Assembly: GCA_003156805.1 (NCBI GenBank)
Contig: PMHV01000052.1
Coordinates: forward strand, 69,255-133,254
Reading direction: 5' to 3'
Source of the DNA: Acidobacteriaceae bacterium
GTDB taxonomy: Bacteria > Acidobacteriota > Terriglobia > Terriglobales > Acidobacteriaceae
DNA length: 64,000 nucleotides
Below the pieces are notes generated by a model. The model made no database searches, had not been told where the DNA came from, and saw only the letters and a list, made by a program, of their open reading frames with translations. Positions 36,864-45,032 of the stretch are shown in pieces; position 1 is the first letter of the stretch, and each line of letters begins with the position of its first letter. A program made the translations under genes and the position numbers.

Positions 36864-37193
36864 CAGAATCGTTTAGAACCCGGAGAATCATCCTTCCTGC
36901 TTCTTCACGACTCCCTTTCGCCACGGAGACACTGAGAAAAGCAACGAGCTACTCGCTCAGATCTCCGCTCATGCTTCGACCTCGTTCCCTGTTCAAACGT
37001 TTCGTCTTTTCGCGTGCCGGCGTCTGTGTCCTCGTTGTGCTCGTTCCATCTTTTGCGTCGCGGCTCCTTCTGGCGTCGATAGTGACGGAAATTCCGGCTC
37101 GCTCGTTTGACCGGCTGCGTAGTGTCGTTTACCTTGGGTGCTGCCGTTTCCCGCTTCGCGTTTGCTCGGGCCGGCGCGGGGTGTCGTCGCTGA
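36864..37193. other. 330-base gap without a gene; holds a dispersed-repeat half site
   Basis: No convincing coding frame is present. The segment at 36919-36940 (beginning CGCCACGGAGACACTGAG) matches one arm of the inverted repeat at 53018-53086, so this may be a decayed or half copy of a dispersed element. Confidence 0.5.
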
Positions 37194-38258
37194 ATGGATA
37201 AGAAGCGCATCGTGGCCAGTGCGGTGGTGTTCCTCATCCTGGCCGTTCTGGTTTACCTGCAATATCGCCATTGGCAGACCTTCGATTGGGGAACCTTCTG
37301 GAGCCAAACCCACCGCATCAGCAAAATTAAGGTGCTCCGCGGGATCGGTTTTATCTACATCGCATATGTGCTGCGGGCCTTGCGCTGGAGGATTTTTTTG
37401 AAGCCGGTGCGGCCCAAGGCGACAACGATGGAGCTGGTCGCCCCGACGCTGATCGGATTCACCGGGCTCGCATTGCTCGGGCGCGCAGGAGAGTTTATCC
37501 GTCCGTATTTGATTGCGCGGCGGCAGCAGTTGCCGCTTTCCTCGCAACTGGCAGTGTGGGCGGTGGAACGCATTTTTGATGTTGGAGCGTTCACCGTACT
37601 GATTGTGCTGGCGATTTTTCTGCCCAGCGCGCTGCCGGCGATTCCGCATCCCGAATATTACCGGCACTTTCAGGAAGCCGGCTTTCTGCTGATCGCGCTG
37701 GTGGCGGGGCTGGCGGTGGGCGCGGTGGTGGTGCGGCGCAGCGGCGACGCCGTCGCGCTGTGGGTGGAACGGCGGCTGGGGCATCTTTCGTCGAATCTCG
37801 GGCACCGCATGGCGCAAAAAGTTCGCGAGTTTGGCGCGGGGCTGGATACCATTCACGGCCCTCTCTCGATGCTTTGGCTGACCCTGGTCTCGGTGGGCAT
37901 GTGGTACATCATTGCCTTGGCGTACAAAGAAGTCACGCACTCGTATGGAGTGGACGCGCTGGAGATTCCGGTCTCGCAGATTCTGATCCTCATGGGCTCG
38001 AGCATGGTGGGTTCGATGCTGCAGTTGCCGGCCGTGGGCGGGGGATCGCAGATGGCAACGATTGCGGCGCTTTCCAGCGTATTTGATGTTCCTCCCGAAA
38101 TGGCGGCGAGCTGCGGAATTCTGCTGTGGCTGGTCACGTTTGCCGCTGTGGTGCCGCTGGGGTTGGCGCTGGCCCATCACGAAAGATTGTCTTTGCGAAA
38201 GCTGTCGGAGGAAAGTCATCGCGCCGAAGAGGCGGAGATCAGCGGGCCGCCCACGTGA
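37194..38258 (+). CDS. Lysylphosphatidylglycerol synthase TM-domain / UPF0104 membrane protein
   Basis: A 354-residue polytopic membrane protein with about eight hydrophobic helices. It shows the UPF0104/LPG-synthase transmembrane family blocks: LRALRWRIFLKPVRP, GFTGLALLGRAGEFIRPYLIARR, WAVERIFDVGAF and the late QLPAVGGGSQMATIAAL. Relatives such as YbhN, AglD-associated proteins and the MprF flippase domain are thought to move lipids across the membrane. No aminoacyl-transferase domain is attached. The first codon is ATG with a positive MDKKR start. The function is inferred only at the family level. Confidence 0.85.
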   Translation: MDKKRIVASAVVFLILAVLVYLQYRHWQTFDWGTFWSQTHRISKIKVLRGIGFIYIAYVLRALRWRIFLKPVRPKATTMELVAPTLIGFTGLALLGRAGEFIRPYLIARRQQLPLSSQLAVWAVERIFDVGAFTVLIVLAIFLPSALPAIPHPEYYRHFQEAGFLLIALVAGLAVGAVVVRRSGDAVALWVERRLGHLSSNLGHRMAQKVREFGAGLDTIHGPLSMLWLTLVSVGMWYIIALAYKEVTHSYGVDALEIPVSQILILMGSSMVGSMLQLPAVGGGSQMATIAALSSVFDVPPEMAASCGILLWLVTFAAVVPLGLALAHHERLSLRKLSEESHRAEEAEISGPPT

Positions 38259-38321
38259 TGGTTCCTGTATTACCCCTGTCTATTGCCGAGGTACGCGGCT
38301 GCGGGTTCGGGCGCTTCACCC

Positions 38322-38330
38322 TGTTACAAT
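38322..38330 (+). promoter_or_regulatory. Extended -10 promoter upstream of nrdR
   Basis: TGT followed by TACAAT, with a TATATTAAAT stretch just downstream. The predicted transcript begins about 60 bases before the nrdR ATG. I see no NrdR box here. Confidence 0.4.
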
Positions 38331-38396
38331 TTCTATATTAAATCCTGAACATTCGATTTTGGTCAGGCAGCTTGGCTCCCCATAAGCATCAGCGCC

Positions 38397-38888
38397 ATGA
38401 AATGTCCTTTCTGCGGATTCGCGAATGACAAAGTGGTTGACTCGCGCGAGAGCAAAGAAGCCGAGTCGATTCGGCGCCGGCGCGAGTGCCTGAAGTGCGC
38501 CAAGCGCTTCACCACCTATGAGCGCATCGACGAAATCCCTTACATGGTGGTGAAAAAAGACGGACGCCGCGAGAAATTCGATCGCCAAAAGGTTTTGAAT
38601 GGGTTGCTGCGCGCGTGCGAGAAGCGTCCTGTGCCGATCAGCAAACTGGAGCAGATTGTGAACGAGGCCGAGTCGTTTGTGATCGATTCGGCGGAGCGCG
38701 AGCGCAAAACCAGCGAAGTCGGCGAACTCATCATGAACCGGCTGCGGCGTCATGACAAAGTTGCCTATGTGCGCTTTGCCTCCGTGTATCTGGATTTCAA
38801 AGACGTCAAGGAGTTCATGGACGAGCTGAAAGACTTGGTGAAGGCGAAGGAAGTCGAGGCCCGCGCGAAACCGGCGGCGAAGAGCTAA
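38397..38888 (+). CDS. nrdR: Transcriptional repressor NrdR
   Basis: A 163-residue protein with the full NrdR layout: an N-terminal zinc ribbon (MKCPFCGF, then RRRRECLKCAKRFTTYERI) and an ATP-cone domain (VVKKDGRREKFDRQKVLNGL, then AYVRFASVYLDFKDV). NrdR senses ATP/dATP and represses ribonucleotide reductase genes by binding NrdR boxes. No reductase gene is in the window, so its targets lie elsewhere. Length and zinc ribbon fit the family exactly. It is followed after 14 bases by the isocitrate dehydrogenase gene. Confidence 0.96.
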   Translation: MKCPFCGFANDKVVDSRESKEAESIRRRRECLKCAKRFTTYERIDEIPYMVVKKDGRREKFDRQKVLNGLLRACEKRPVPISKLEQIVNEAESFVIDSAERERKTSEVGELIMNRLRRHDKVAYVRFASVYLDFKDVKEFMDELKDLVKAKEVEARAKPAAKS

Positions 38889-38902
38889 CTGATCGCATTG
38901 CT

Positions 38903-39946
38903 ATGGCCCACAAGATAACTCTCATACCCGGCGACGGCATCGGTCCGGAAGTGACCAGGGCAACGGTCCGCATTCTCGAAGCCACCGGAGTGAAGTTCGA
39001 GTGGGAGTCGTTCGCCGTGGGGGCGGATGCGTACGAGAAATTTGGCGAGTACATCCCCAAAGAAGTCATCGAATCGATCGAGCGCACCCACGTCGGGCTG
39101 AAGGGTCCGGTGACGACGCCGGTGGGCGGCGGCTTTTCCAGCATCAACGTGGCCCTGCGCCAGAAATTTGAGCTGTATGCGAACTTCCGGCCGATCCGGA
39201 ATTTGCCGCACATTCCCACGCGTTATCCTGATGTGGATTTGATCATCGTGCGCGAGAACACCGAGAGCCTTTATTCGGGGCTGGAGCATGAAGTGGTGCC
39301 GGGGGTGGTGGAAAGCTTAAAGATCATTACGGAGAAGGCTTCGACTCGCATTGCGCGCTTTGCCTTTGAATACGCCCGCAACAACCAGCGCAAGAAGATC
39401 CACGCCATTCACAAGGCCAACATCATGAAACTATCCGACGGCCTCTTCTTGCGCTGTTGCCGCACGGTAGCCAAGGAGTATCCCGAGATCGTTTATGGCG
39501 AACACATTGTCGACAACACCTGCATGCAACTGGTGATGAATCCTTATCAGTACGACATGCTGGTGATGGAAAACCTGTACGGCGATATTATTTCCGATTT
39601 GTGCGCGGCCTTTGTGGGCGGCCTGGGATTTGTGCCCAGCGCAAATCTGGGGGAGAAGTGTGCGATTTTTGAGGCGGTGCACGGGTCGGCGCCCGATATT
39701 GCGGGAAAGAACGTGGCGAATCCGACGGCGTTGCTGCGGTCGGCGCTGCTGATGTTGCGCCACATCGGCGAGTTCGACGCCGCATTGCAGATTCGCAACG
39801 CGCTGGAGAAAGTTTACCGGCACCGCGAGAAGCTGACGCGTGATATCGGCGGGCAGGCGGGAACGTCGCAGTTCGCCGATGCCGTGATTGAGGAGATGGA
39901 GGCCCAGTCCGAAGTCCGGCCTCCGGCACAGTCCTCGCGCGCTTGA
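38903..39946 (+). CDS. Isocitrate dehydrogenase, NAD-dependent type
   Basis: A 347-residue beta-decarboxylating dehydrogenase. ITLIPGDGIGPEV opens the protein; RENTESLYSGLEHEV is the substrate-binding block; KANIMKLSDGLF, VDNTCMQLVMNPYQYDMLV, NLYGDIISDLCAAFVGGLG (metal-binding Asp residues) and EAVHGSAPDIAGKNVANPTA follow. The SLYSG segment and overall length fit NAD-type isocitrate dehydrogenase more than isopropylmalate dehydrogenase, which would make it a TCA enzyme producing 2-oxoglutarate. Homoisocitrate or isopropylmalate activity cannot be fully excluded from sequence. It probably lies in one transcript with nrdR. Confidence 0.88.
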   Translation: MAHKITLIPGDGIGPEVTRATVRILEATGVKFEWESFAVGADAYEKFGEYIPKEVIESIERTHVGLKGPVTTPVGGGFSSINVALRQKFELYANFRPIRNLPHIPTRYPDVDLIIVRENTESLYSGLEHEVVPGVVESLKIITEKASTRIARFAFEYARNNQRKKIHAIHKANIMKLSDGLFLRCCRTVAKEYPEIVYGEHIVDNTCMQLVMNPYQYDMLVMENLYGDIISDLCAAFVGGLGFVPSANLGEKCAIFEAVHGSAPDIAGKNVANPTALLRSALLMLRHIGEFDAALQIRNALEKVYRHREKLTRDIGGQAGTSQFADAVIEEMEAQSEVRPPAQSSRA

Positions 39947-39957
39947 CGCCCGAAACC

Positions 39958-40905
39958 ATGAATACTGCTCCGACCAAGCACTGGAACTTCCGGCTCAGGC
40001 TGGCTTTGGTTCTTGCTCTGGCGGCTTTTTTTGCGCAAACGGCGCGGGCGCAGGACCTTAAGGTCACCCTGCTCGGCACCGGCAACCCACGTCCTTCGAT
40101 GGAGCGCTTTGGCCCGAGCATTCTAGTCGAGGCAGGGCAGGAGAAATTGCTGTTCGATTGCGGTCGCGGCGCTCTGCAACGCCTCTACCAGATCAAGATC
40201 GAGCAGGTTGATGGCTTGTTCCTCACTCATCTGCACTCCGATCATATCGTGGGGATTCCAGACCTGTGGCTCACAAGCTGGGTGATGGGACGCACGGTTC
40301 CGCTTCGCGTATGGGGACCGGCTGGAACCCAGCGTATGATGTCGCATCTCCGGCAGGCTTATTCGTTCGATATCCACATGCGGCGCGATGTTGACCAGAA
40401 CCTGCCTCCGCAGGGAGTGGAGATCCAAGCGAAGGACATTCGTCAAGGCGTTGTCTATCGGAACGGCGACCTGAAAGTAACCGCCTTCGAAGTGGATCAT
40501 GGCTTGGTTAAACCCGCGTTTGGATACCGGATTGATTACGCCGGGCACTCGGTTGTGCTTTCCGGCGACACCCGCTACTCCGAGAACCTAATCCGCTTTG
40601 CGCAGGGGACCGATGTGCTGATTCATGAAGTGCTCGATCCCGAGGCTTACCGCAACCTTGCCAATTCCTATACGCCAGCGCAGCGGGCGCAGGTGCTGGC
40701 GCATCACACCACGCCGGAAGAGGCCGGCAAAGTGTTCACCAAGGTCGCCCCAAAACTGGCCGTCTATTCTCACATCGTCCCCCCAGACGTTCCCGATTTG
40801 ATTCCTCATACTCGAAAGACGTACGCCGGACCGCTCGAAGTGGGCGAAGACCTGATGAGCATCGAGCTCGGACAGCAGATCGCGGTTCACCACGGCCAGC
40901 GTTAG
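39958..40905 (+). CDS. Exported metallo-beta-lactamase fold hydrolase
   Basis: A 315-residue protein with a signal peptide (LALVLALAAFFAQTARAQ) followed by a RNase Z-like metallo-beta-lactamase domain. Metal-binding motifs are LFLTHLHSDHIVG (HxHxDH), the FDCGRG strand, VLSGDTRYSEN and the late His in HHTTPEE. Members resemble arylsulfatase or cyclase-like MBL hydrolases rather than true tRNA processing enzymes, because the protein is exported. The substrate is unknown. The ATG at 39958 is chosen because the signal peptide follows directly; the frame is open back to 39943. Confidence 0.84.
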   Translation: MNTAPTKHWNFRLRLALVLALAAFFAQTARAQDLKVTLLGTGNPRPSMERFGPSILVEAGQEKLLFDCGRGALQRLYQIKIEQVDGLFLTHLHSDHIVGIPDLWLTSWVMGRTVPLRVWGPAGTQRMMSHLRQAYSFDIHMRRDVDQNLPPQGVEIQAKDIRQGVVYRNGDLKVTAFEVDHGLVKPAFGYRIDYAGHSVVLSGDTRYSENLIRFAQGTDVLIHEVLDPEAYRNLANSYTPAQRAQVLAHHTTPEEAGKVFTKVAPKLAVYSHIVPPDVPDLIPHTRKTYAGPLEVGEDLMSIELGQQIAVHHGQR

Positions 40906-40979
40906 TTGAGTCTCCATTCTTGACTCCCGCGTGATGTGCCATTTTTCTCTTCGTAAGTGGGAGTGTCTGCATTCCGCCA

Positions 40980-41008
40980 TTGACTCTCGTCGCAGATGGG
41001 AGTAAATT
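40980..41008 (+). promoter_or_regulatory. Sigma70-type promoter of hemH
   Basis: TTGACT (40980-40985) and TAAATT (41003-41008) with a 17-base spacer predict transcription from about 41015, 18 bases before the hemH ATG. A similar TTGACTC sequence about 60 bases upstream suggests a partial duplication. Confidence 0.55.
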
Positions 41009-41032
41009 CGCCCGTTCTGGGGAATCTGGGGA

Positions 41033-42040
41033 ATGGTGTGCACATCACGGCGTGTGGGTGTAGTTCTCTTTCAGCTCGGCGGGCCCGACACGCTGGAAGC
41101 GATTGAACCTTTTCTCTATAACCTCTTCTGCGATCCCGATATTATCGATTTTCCTTTTGCCCGCATCGGGCGTAAACCCCTGGCTAAATTGATCTCGACT
41201 ACGCGAGCGCGCAAGGTGCAGCAGCACTACGCGACCATTGGCGGAGGCTCGCCCATCCGGCATTTTACCGAGCGGCAAGCCGCAGCGCTGGAAGCCGAAC
41301 TTCGCGAGCTGGGGATGGATGCGCATTGCTTTGTCGCTATGCGGTATTGGCATCCTTTTACCGGCGAGGCGGTTGCGCGCCTGCGCGCCGCGGACTGCGA
41401 TGAGATTGTGTTGCTGCCCCTCTATCCGCAATATTCTTCGACCACGACCGGCTCGAGTCTGAATGAGTGGCGCCGGCTGTTTTGCGACGATCTGCCGGTG
41501 CATTGCGTCGAAAACTTCTACCGGCACCAGGCTTATCTCGACTCCGTGATTGAAAAAGTGGACGAGGCTCTGGCGCGGTTTGCCGTGCCGGGGCGGGCGG
41601 AGATTGTTTTCAGCGCACACAGCGTCCCCATGTCCGTGATCGCGAAGGGTGATCCCTACCAGCGGCAGATCGAAGAGACCGTACAGCTCTTGATGGAGCG
41701 CGGCGGATGGCCGAACCCATATCGGCTCTGCTACCAGAGCAAAGTGGGAGCGAGCAAGTGGCTGCAGCCTTCCCTGCACCGCACCCTGCGCGATCTGGGG
41801 GCCGAACGCGCTCGCGAAGTTTGCGTCGTTCCGGTGGCGTTTGTTTCCGATCACGTGGAGACGCTGGGCGAGATCGATCATGAGGCGCGCGAACAGAGCC
41901 GGCGGATGGGCATCGCGCACTTTGAGATGAGCGCGGGGCTGAACGATTCCCCGAAATTCATTCAGGCGCTGGGCCAAATCGTGTTGCAGGCCATGCGCGC
42001 GGAATCGTTCGAAACCTCGGCAGTAATGGCTGCGGATTGA
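41033..42040 (+). CDS. hemH: Ferrochelatase
   Basis: A 335-residue enzyme that inserts Fe2+ into protoporphyrin IX (or coproporphyrin III) for heme synthesis. Family blocks visible are GVVLFQLGGPDTLEAI, YATIGGGSPI, VAMRYWHPF, LLPLYPQYSSTTTGSS, the catalytic His in VFSAHSVPM, YQSKVGASKWLQP and VPVAFVSDHVETLGEID. No CxxC iron-sulfur ligands are obvious. It precedes the cytochrome genes at 42-48 kb, which fits supply of heme for that block, and has its own promoter. Confidence 0.94.
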   Translation: MVCTSRRVGVVLFQLGGPDTLEAIEPFLYNLFCDPDIIDFPFARIGRKPLAKLISTTRARKVQQHYATIGGGSPIRHFTERQAAALEAELRELGMDAHCFVAMRYWHPFTGEAVARLRAADCDEIVLLPLYPQYSSTTTGSSLNEWRRLFCDDLPVHCVENFYRHQAYLDSVIEKVDEALARFAVPGRAEIVFSAHSVPMSVIAKGDPYQRQIEETVQLLMERGGWPNPYRLCYQSKVGASKWLQPSLHRTLRDLGAERAREVCVVPVAFVSDHVETLGEIDHEAREQSRRMGIAHFEMSAGLNDSPKFIQALGQIVLQAMRAESFETSAVMAAD

Positions 42041-42087
42041 CTCTGGTAGTTGGTGGAACAGTGACAAAAATATTCATTGATCTGCCG

Positions 42088-42134
42088 CGTCATCCCGAAG
42101 CTCCGCGCCTTCACCAGCGGGGCGAGGGACCTTG
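42088..42134. repeat. REP-like dispersed repeat, copy 1
   Basis: CGTCATCCCGAAGCTCC at one end and GGGGCGAGGGACCTT at the other match the GTCATCC...GAGGGATCC pattern seen in three other intergenic sites here (near 44975, 48340 and 54371). It lies between hemH and the Rieske gene. Confidence 0.55.
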
Positions 42135-42193
42135 CGCGCATCTTCAAAGCAGCTCAAGAATGTTCGTCATAGAAGGTGAGGAGGAGGACACTC

Positions 42194-42838
42194 ATGGCGG
42201 AGCCGGAGACCGATAGGGTCAATCCGAATCCGGAGGCGGCGAAACCCGCGGCCAAGGCGGCTGTGGACGCCACGAAGTATGTGGGCACGCCGGCCGTGGG
42301 AACGTCGAAAGCCGCGGCATCGGCCGGGCTGAATTCGGCTGGCCCGTCGAACACGGAGATCGACAAGCGCCGGCGCCGGCTGGTATGGGTCGGCGTCACG
42401 GCGTTTCTTGGAGCCTGGTTCCTGGCGTTCTTCCGTTTTTTCCTTCCCCGCACTCTTTTTGAGCCCAACACGGTTTTCAAGATTGGATATCCTTCGGAGT
42501 TTGCCCTGGGTGTTGATACCAAGTTCCAGCAGAAATATCGCATCTGGGTCGACCGCACCCCCGACCGGCTGTTTGTGATCTATGCGCGCTGCACGCATCT
42601 GGGTTGCACGCCCGACTGGAAGCCCAGCGAGAACAAATTCAAGTGCCCGTGCCACGGCAGCGGCTATGACAGCGAAGGAATTAATTTTGAAGGGCCGGCG
42701 CCGCGTCCCATGGACCGGGCAAAGCTCGAACTGGCGCCCGATGGCCAGATTATTGTGGACACTTCGCGGCTCTATCAGTGGCCGAAAGGCCAGCCGACCC
42801 ATTTCAATGACCCCGGAGCATTCTTGACCGGCATGTAG
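42194..42838 (+). CDS. Rieske iron-sulfur protein of a cytochrome bc complex
   Basis: A 214-residue protein with an N-terminal Ala-rich region, one transmembrane helix (about 64-84) and a Rieske domain. The [2Fe-2S] ligands are in CTHLGC (about 133-138) and CPCHGSGYDSEG about 15 residues further on, with a disulphide pair as in bc1/b6f Rieske proteins. It carries electrons from quinol to the cytochrome c of the complex. The ATG has a strong GGAGGA ribosome site; a GTG six codons earlier overlaps it and is less likely. It is the first gene of the respiratory block at 42-48 kb. Confidence 0.93.
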   Translation: MAEPETDRVNPNPEAAKPAAKAAVDATKYVGTPAVGTSKAAASAGLNSAGPSNTEIDKRRRRLVWVGVTAFLGAWFLAFFRFFLPRTLFEPNTVFKIGYPSEFALGVDTKFQQKYRIWVDRTPDRLFVIYARCTHLGCTPDWKPSENKFKCPCHGSGYDSEGINFEGPAPRPMDRAKLELAPDGQIIVDTSRLYQWPKGQPTHFNDPGAFLTGM

Positions 42839-42839
42839 C

Positions 42840-42859
42840 GCCGGCGTCCCGCCGGCTTT
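42840..42859 (+). terminator. Small hairpin between Rieske and cytochrome b genes
   Basis: GCCGGC (42840-42845) and GCCGGC (42851-42856) form a 6-bp stem around GTCCC, followed by TTT. It may be an attenuator or mRNA processing site, or a repeat remnant. Confidence 0.4.
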
Positions 42860-42891
42860 AACAGTGGCTTCAACAGTAACGAAGAGGTCGA

Positions 42892-43848
42892 ATGGCTGAC
42901 GAAAATAATCCGAATCGCACGAACGGAAAAAACGGCAACAAGGTGGGGTTGCTCGAGAAAGTCACCGCCGGCGTCAAAGGCGATATCCAGTCGTTGAAGA
43001 CGGACATCCCAACCAAGGCGAAAGAGCAGATCGAGGGCTTGAAAGATCCGACGAAGACGCAGGTCTACACGTCGATCTTCCGCCACAAGCACGACGACAC
43101 GCCGCGCAACCGCGCGCTGGGCGTGCTCTCGAACGTGTTTCTGCATTTGCATCCGGCGAAGATCAATCGCGATGCGGTGCGCTACAGCTACACCTGGGGC
43201 ATGGGCGGAATCACGTTTTACCTGTTCATCATCCTCACTTACACCGGCGTGCTGCTGATGTTCTATTACCACCCCAGCAAAGTGCAGGCATTCCGCGACG
43301 TGCTCTACCTGGAGCACGATGTGCCGTTCGGCAAGATCCTGCGGAACATGCACCGATGGGCGGCGCACTTGATGGTGATTGCCGTCTGGCTGCACATGTT
43401 CCGCGTTTTCCTGACCGGCTCGTATAAAAAGCCGCGCGAATTCAACTGGAACATTGGCGTGCTGCTGCTGGTGTTCACGCTGCTGCTGTCTTTCACGGGA
43501 TATCTGCTGCCAGACGATCAACTCGGCTTCTGGGCCGTGACCGTGGGCACGAACATGGCGCGCGCCACGCCGCTGCTGGGGCACGAAGGGCCATTTGGGT
43601 CGATGCTGGGCATGACTCCATATAATGACGTGCGCTTCGGCTTGCTTGGCGGATCGATTGTGGATGCGAACGCGCTGCTGCGTTCTTACATCTGGCATTG
43701 CATCGGAATTCCGATTGTGGCTTCGGTGCTGATGATTGTGCATTTCTGGCGCGTGCGCAAGGATGGCGGAATTTCGGGACCAGCTCCAGTCATGCTCGAA
43801 GCTGAGGCCGATAAACCGCGCAGGGGACCGAAAGCGGCAGGAGAGTGA
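42892..43848 (+). CDS. Cytochrome b N-terminal (b6-like) subunit
   Basis: A 318-residue membrane protein carrying the two b-type hemes. The heme ligand pairs are HRWAAHLMVIAVWLH and HCIGIPIVASVLMIVH, each with His residues 13 apart, and four transmembrane helices are visible. A long charged N-terminal extension (about 85 residues, Lys/Asn-rich, DPTKTQVYTSIFRH) is not found in classical b6. The quinol-site side is completed by the subunit IV-like protein at 44014. Together with the Rieske protein it forms the core of a quinol:cytochrome c oxidoreductase. Confidence 0.92.
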   Translation: MADENNPNRTNGKNGNKVGLLEKVTAGVKGDIQSLKTDIPTKAKEQIEGLKDPTKTQVYTSIFRHKHDDTPRNRALGVLSNVFLHLHPAKINRDAVRYSYTWGMGGITFYLFIILTYTGVLLMFYYHPSKVQAFRDVLYLEHDVPFGKILRNMHRWAAHLMVIAVWLHMFRVFLTGSYKKPREFNWNIGVLLLVFTLLLSFTGYLLPDDQLGFWAVTVGTNMARATPLLGHEGPFGSMLGMTPYNDVRFGLLGGSIVDANALLRSYIWHCIGIPIVASVLMIVHFWRVRKDGGISGPAPVMLEAEADKPRRGPKAAGE

Positions 43849-43890
43849 TCCAGGCGTCCGATCTTAAGAATGTGCATCGAAATTTAAAAT

Positions 43891-43990
43891 GCGTAACCGG
43901 AACGGAACACGCAATGCGTAAGCGAAACGGCACACGTAACATGTAACCGAAACGGCACGGAAAATATGTAACCGGAACGGAACATAATTT
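43891..43990 (+). repeat. Four tandem 25-bp repeats between the cytochrome b genes
   Basis: Units start at 43891, 43916, 43941 and 43966, an exact 25-base period. Each carries a conserved core close to GTAACCGGAACGGAACA, with a few substitutions and varied ends. The array fills most of the 165-base gap between the two cytochrome b genes and leaves only about 23 bases before the next ATG. It may be a regulator-binding array, an mRNA stability element or a neutral expansion. Confidence 0.85.
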
Positions 43991-44013
43991 GAGTCGTTCG
44001 ACGCGAGAACACT

Positions 44014-44943
44014 ATGGACTGGCGACAACTTTGGGAGATTTGCTCGGCTCCGGATAACGTTCCGATCGTGGGGTTAATCCCCCTGCTGGCCTTCTTTATT
44101 TATCTGGCGTGGAAGCAGGCGCACGCCAACGATCAGTTGATCGCACAGCTCGAAGCCGATCCCGCGATGGCCAAGACCCATCATCGCAAGACTTGGCCGT
44201 TCAAACCGGGCTGGCAGAAAGAAGTTCACGTCTGGCCATTTCTGTTGCGCATCGAGTTTCTCGCTGCCATTATCGTCACCATCATTCTGATGGTGTGGTC
44301 GATTTCGCTGAACGCCCCGCTGGAAGAGCCGGCAAATCCCAACCTCACCATGAATCCGGCCAAGGCCCCGTGGTATTTCCTCGGACTGCAGGAGATGCTG
44401 GTCTATTTCGATCCGTGGATTGCGGGTGTGGTGATGCCTACGATGATCATCGTCGGATTGATGGTGATTCCGTATGTCGATACGAACCCGCTGGGCAGCG
44501 GCTATTATACGTGGAAGCAGCGCAAGTTTTCGATTTCTACTTTTCTGTTCGGCTTCGTGATCTTGTGGGTCGCGATGATCATTATAGGAACGTTCATTCG
44601 CGGGCCTGGATGGCAGTGGTTCTGGCCAGGCCAAACGTGGGATCACAACCGGCTGATCTATGAAGTAAACCGCGATCTGCCGGATATTTTCGGCATCACG
44701 TCGAACGCGGCGAAGGCGATCTTCGGCGCGATCGTGGTCGGCGGATATTACCTGATTGGCGGCGGCCTGGTGTATTCGCTGTTCCGGCGGCGCATGGGAA
44801 AAGATTTCCAGCGCATGAGTTTGCTGCAGTTCTCGATGGTGCAATTTCTTTTGCTCACCATGGTAGCGCTGCCTCTCAAGATGGGGCTGCGGCTGTTGTG
44901 GCACATCAAGTATGTCTGGATCACGCCGTGGTTCAACGTTTGA
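44014..44943 (+). CDS. Cytochrome b C-terminal (subunit IV-like) subunit
   Basis: A 309-residue membrane protein. The NPAKAPWYFLGLQEML block is the conserved PEWY-type quinone-site segment of the cytochrome b C-terminal domain, here as PWYF. It has about six hydrophobic helices, more than the three of plant subunit IV, so the protein is an extended version. A hydrophobic N-terminal helix (LIPLLAFFIYLAWKQAH) resembles that of the split b subunits next to multiheme cytochrome c genes. Its partner subunit is encoded just upstream, across the 25-bp repeat array. Confidence 0.9.
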   Translation: MDWRQLWEICSAPDNVPIVGLIPLLAFFIYLAWKQAHANDQLIAQLEADPAMAKTHHRKTWPFKPGWQKEVHVWPFLLRIEFLAAIIVTIILMVWSISLNAPLEEPANPNLTMNPAKAPWYFLGLQEMLVYFDPWIAGVVMPTMIIVGLMVIPYVDTNPLGSGYYTWKQRKFSISTFLFGFVILWVAMIIIGTFIRGPGWQWFWPGQTWDHNRLIYEVNRDLPDIFGITSNAAKAIFGAIVVGGYYLIGGGLVYSLFRRRMGKDFQRMSLLQFSMVQFLLLTMVALPLKMGLRLLWHIKYVWITPWFNV

Positions 44944-44970
44944 GGTTCGTGAACGTACGACACGCCTGAA

Positions 44971-45014
44971 AGCGGGCGAGGACAGCAGATTCCTCGCTTC
45001 GCTCGGAATGACAA
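44971..45014. repeat. REP-like dispersed repeat, copy 2
   Basis: The segment AGCAGATTCCTCGCTTCGCTCGGAATGAC-type core (44984-45012, cited by position) carries an internal GCTTCGC inversion and matches copy 3 at 48336. It sits between the cytochrome b C-terminal gene and the octaheme cytochrome gene. Confidence 0.6.
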
Positions 45015-45032
45015 ACACTTTCGGAGGAAGCG

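Noticed and set aside
36993-38219. 408-codon minus-strand frame rich in Arg, Gln and His
   Set aside because: Antisense to the UPF0104 membrane protein gene; composition is unlike a protein.
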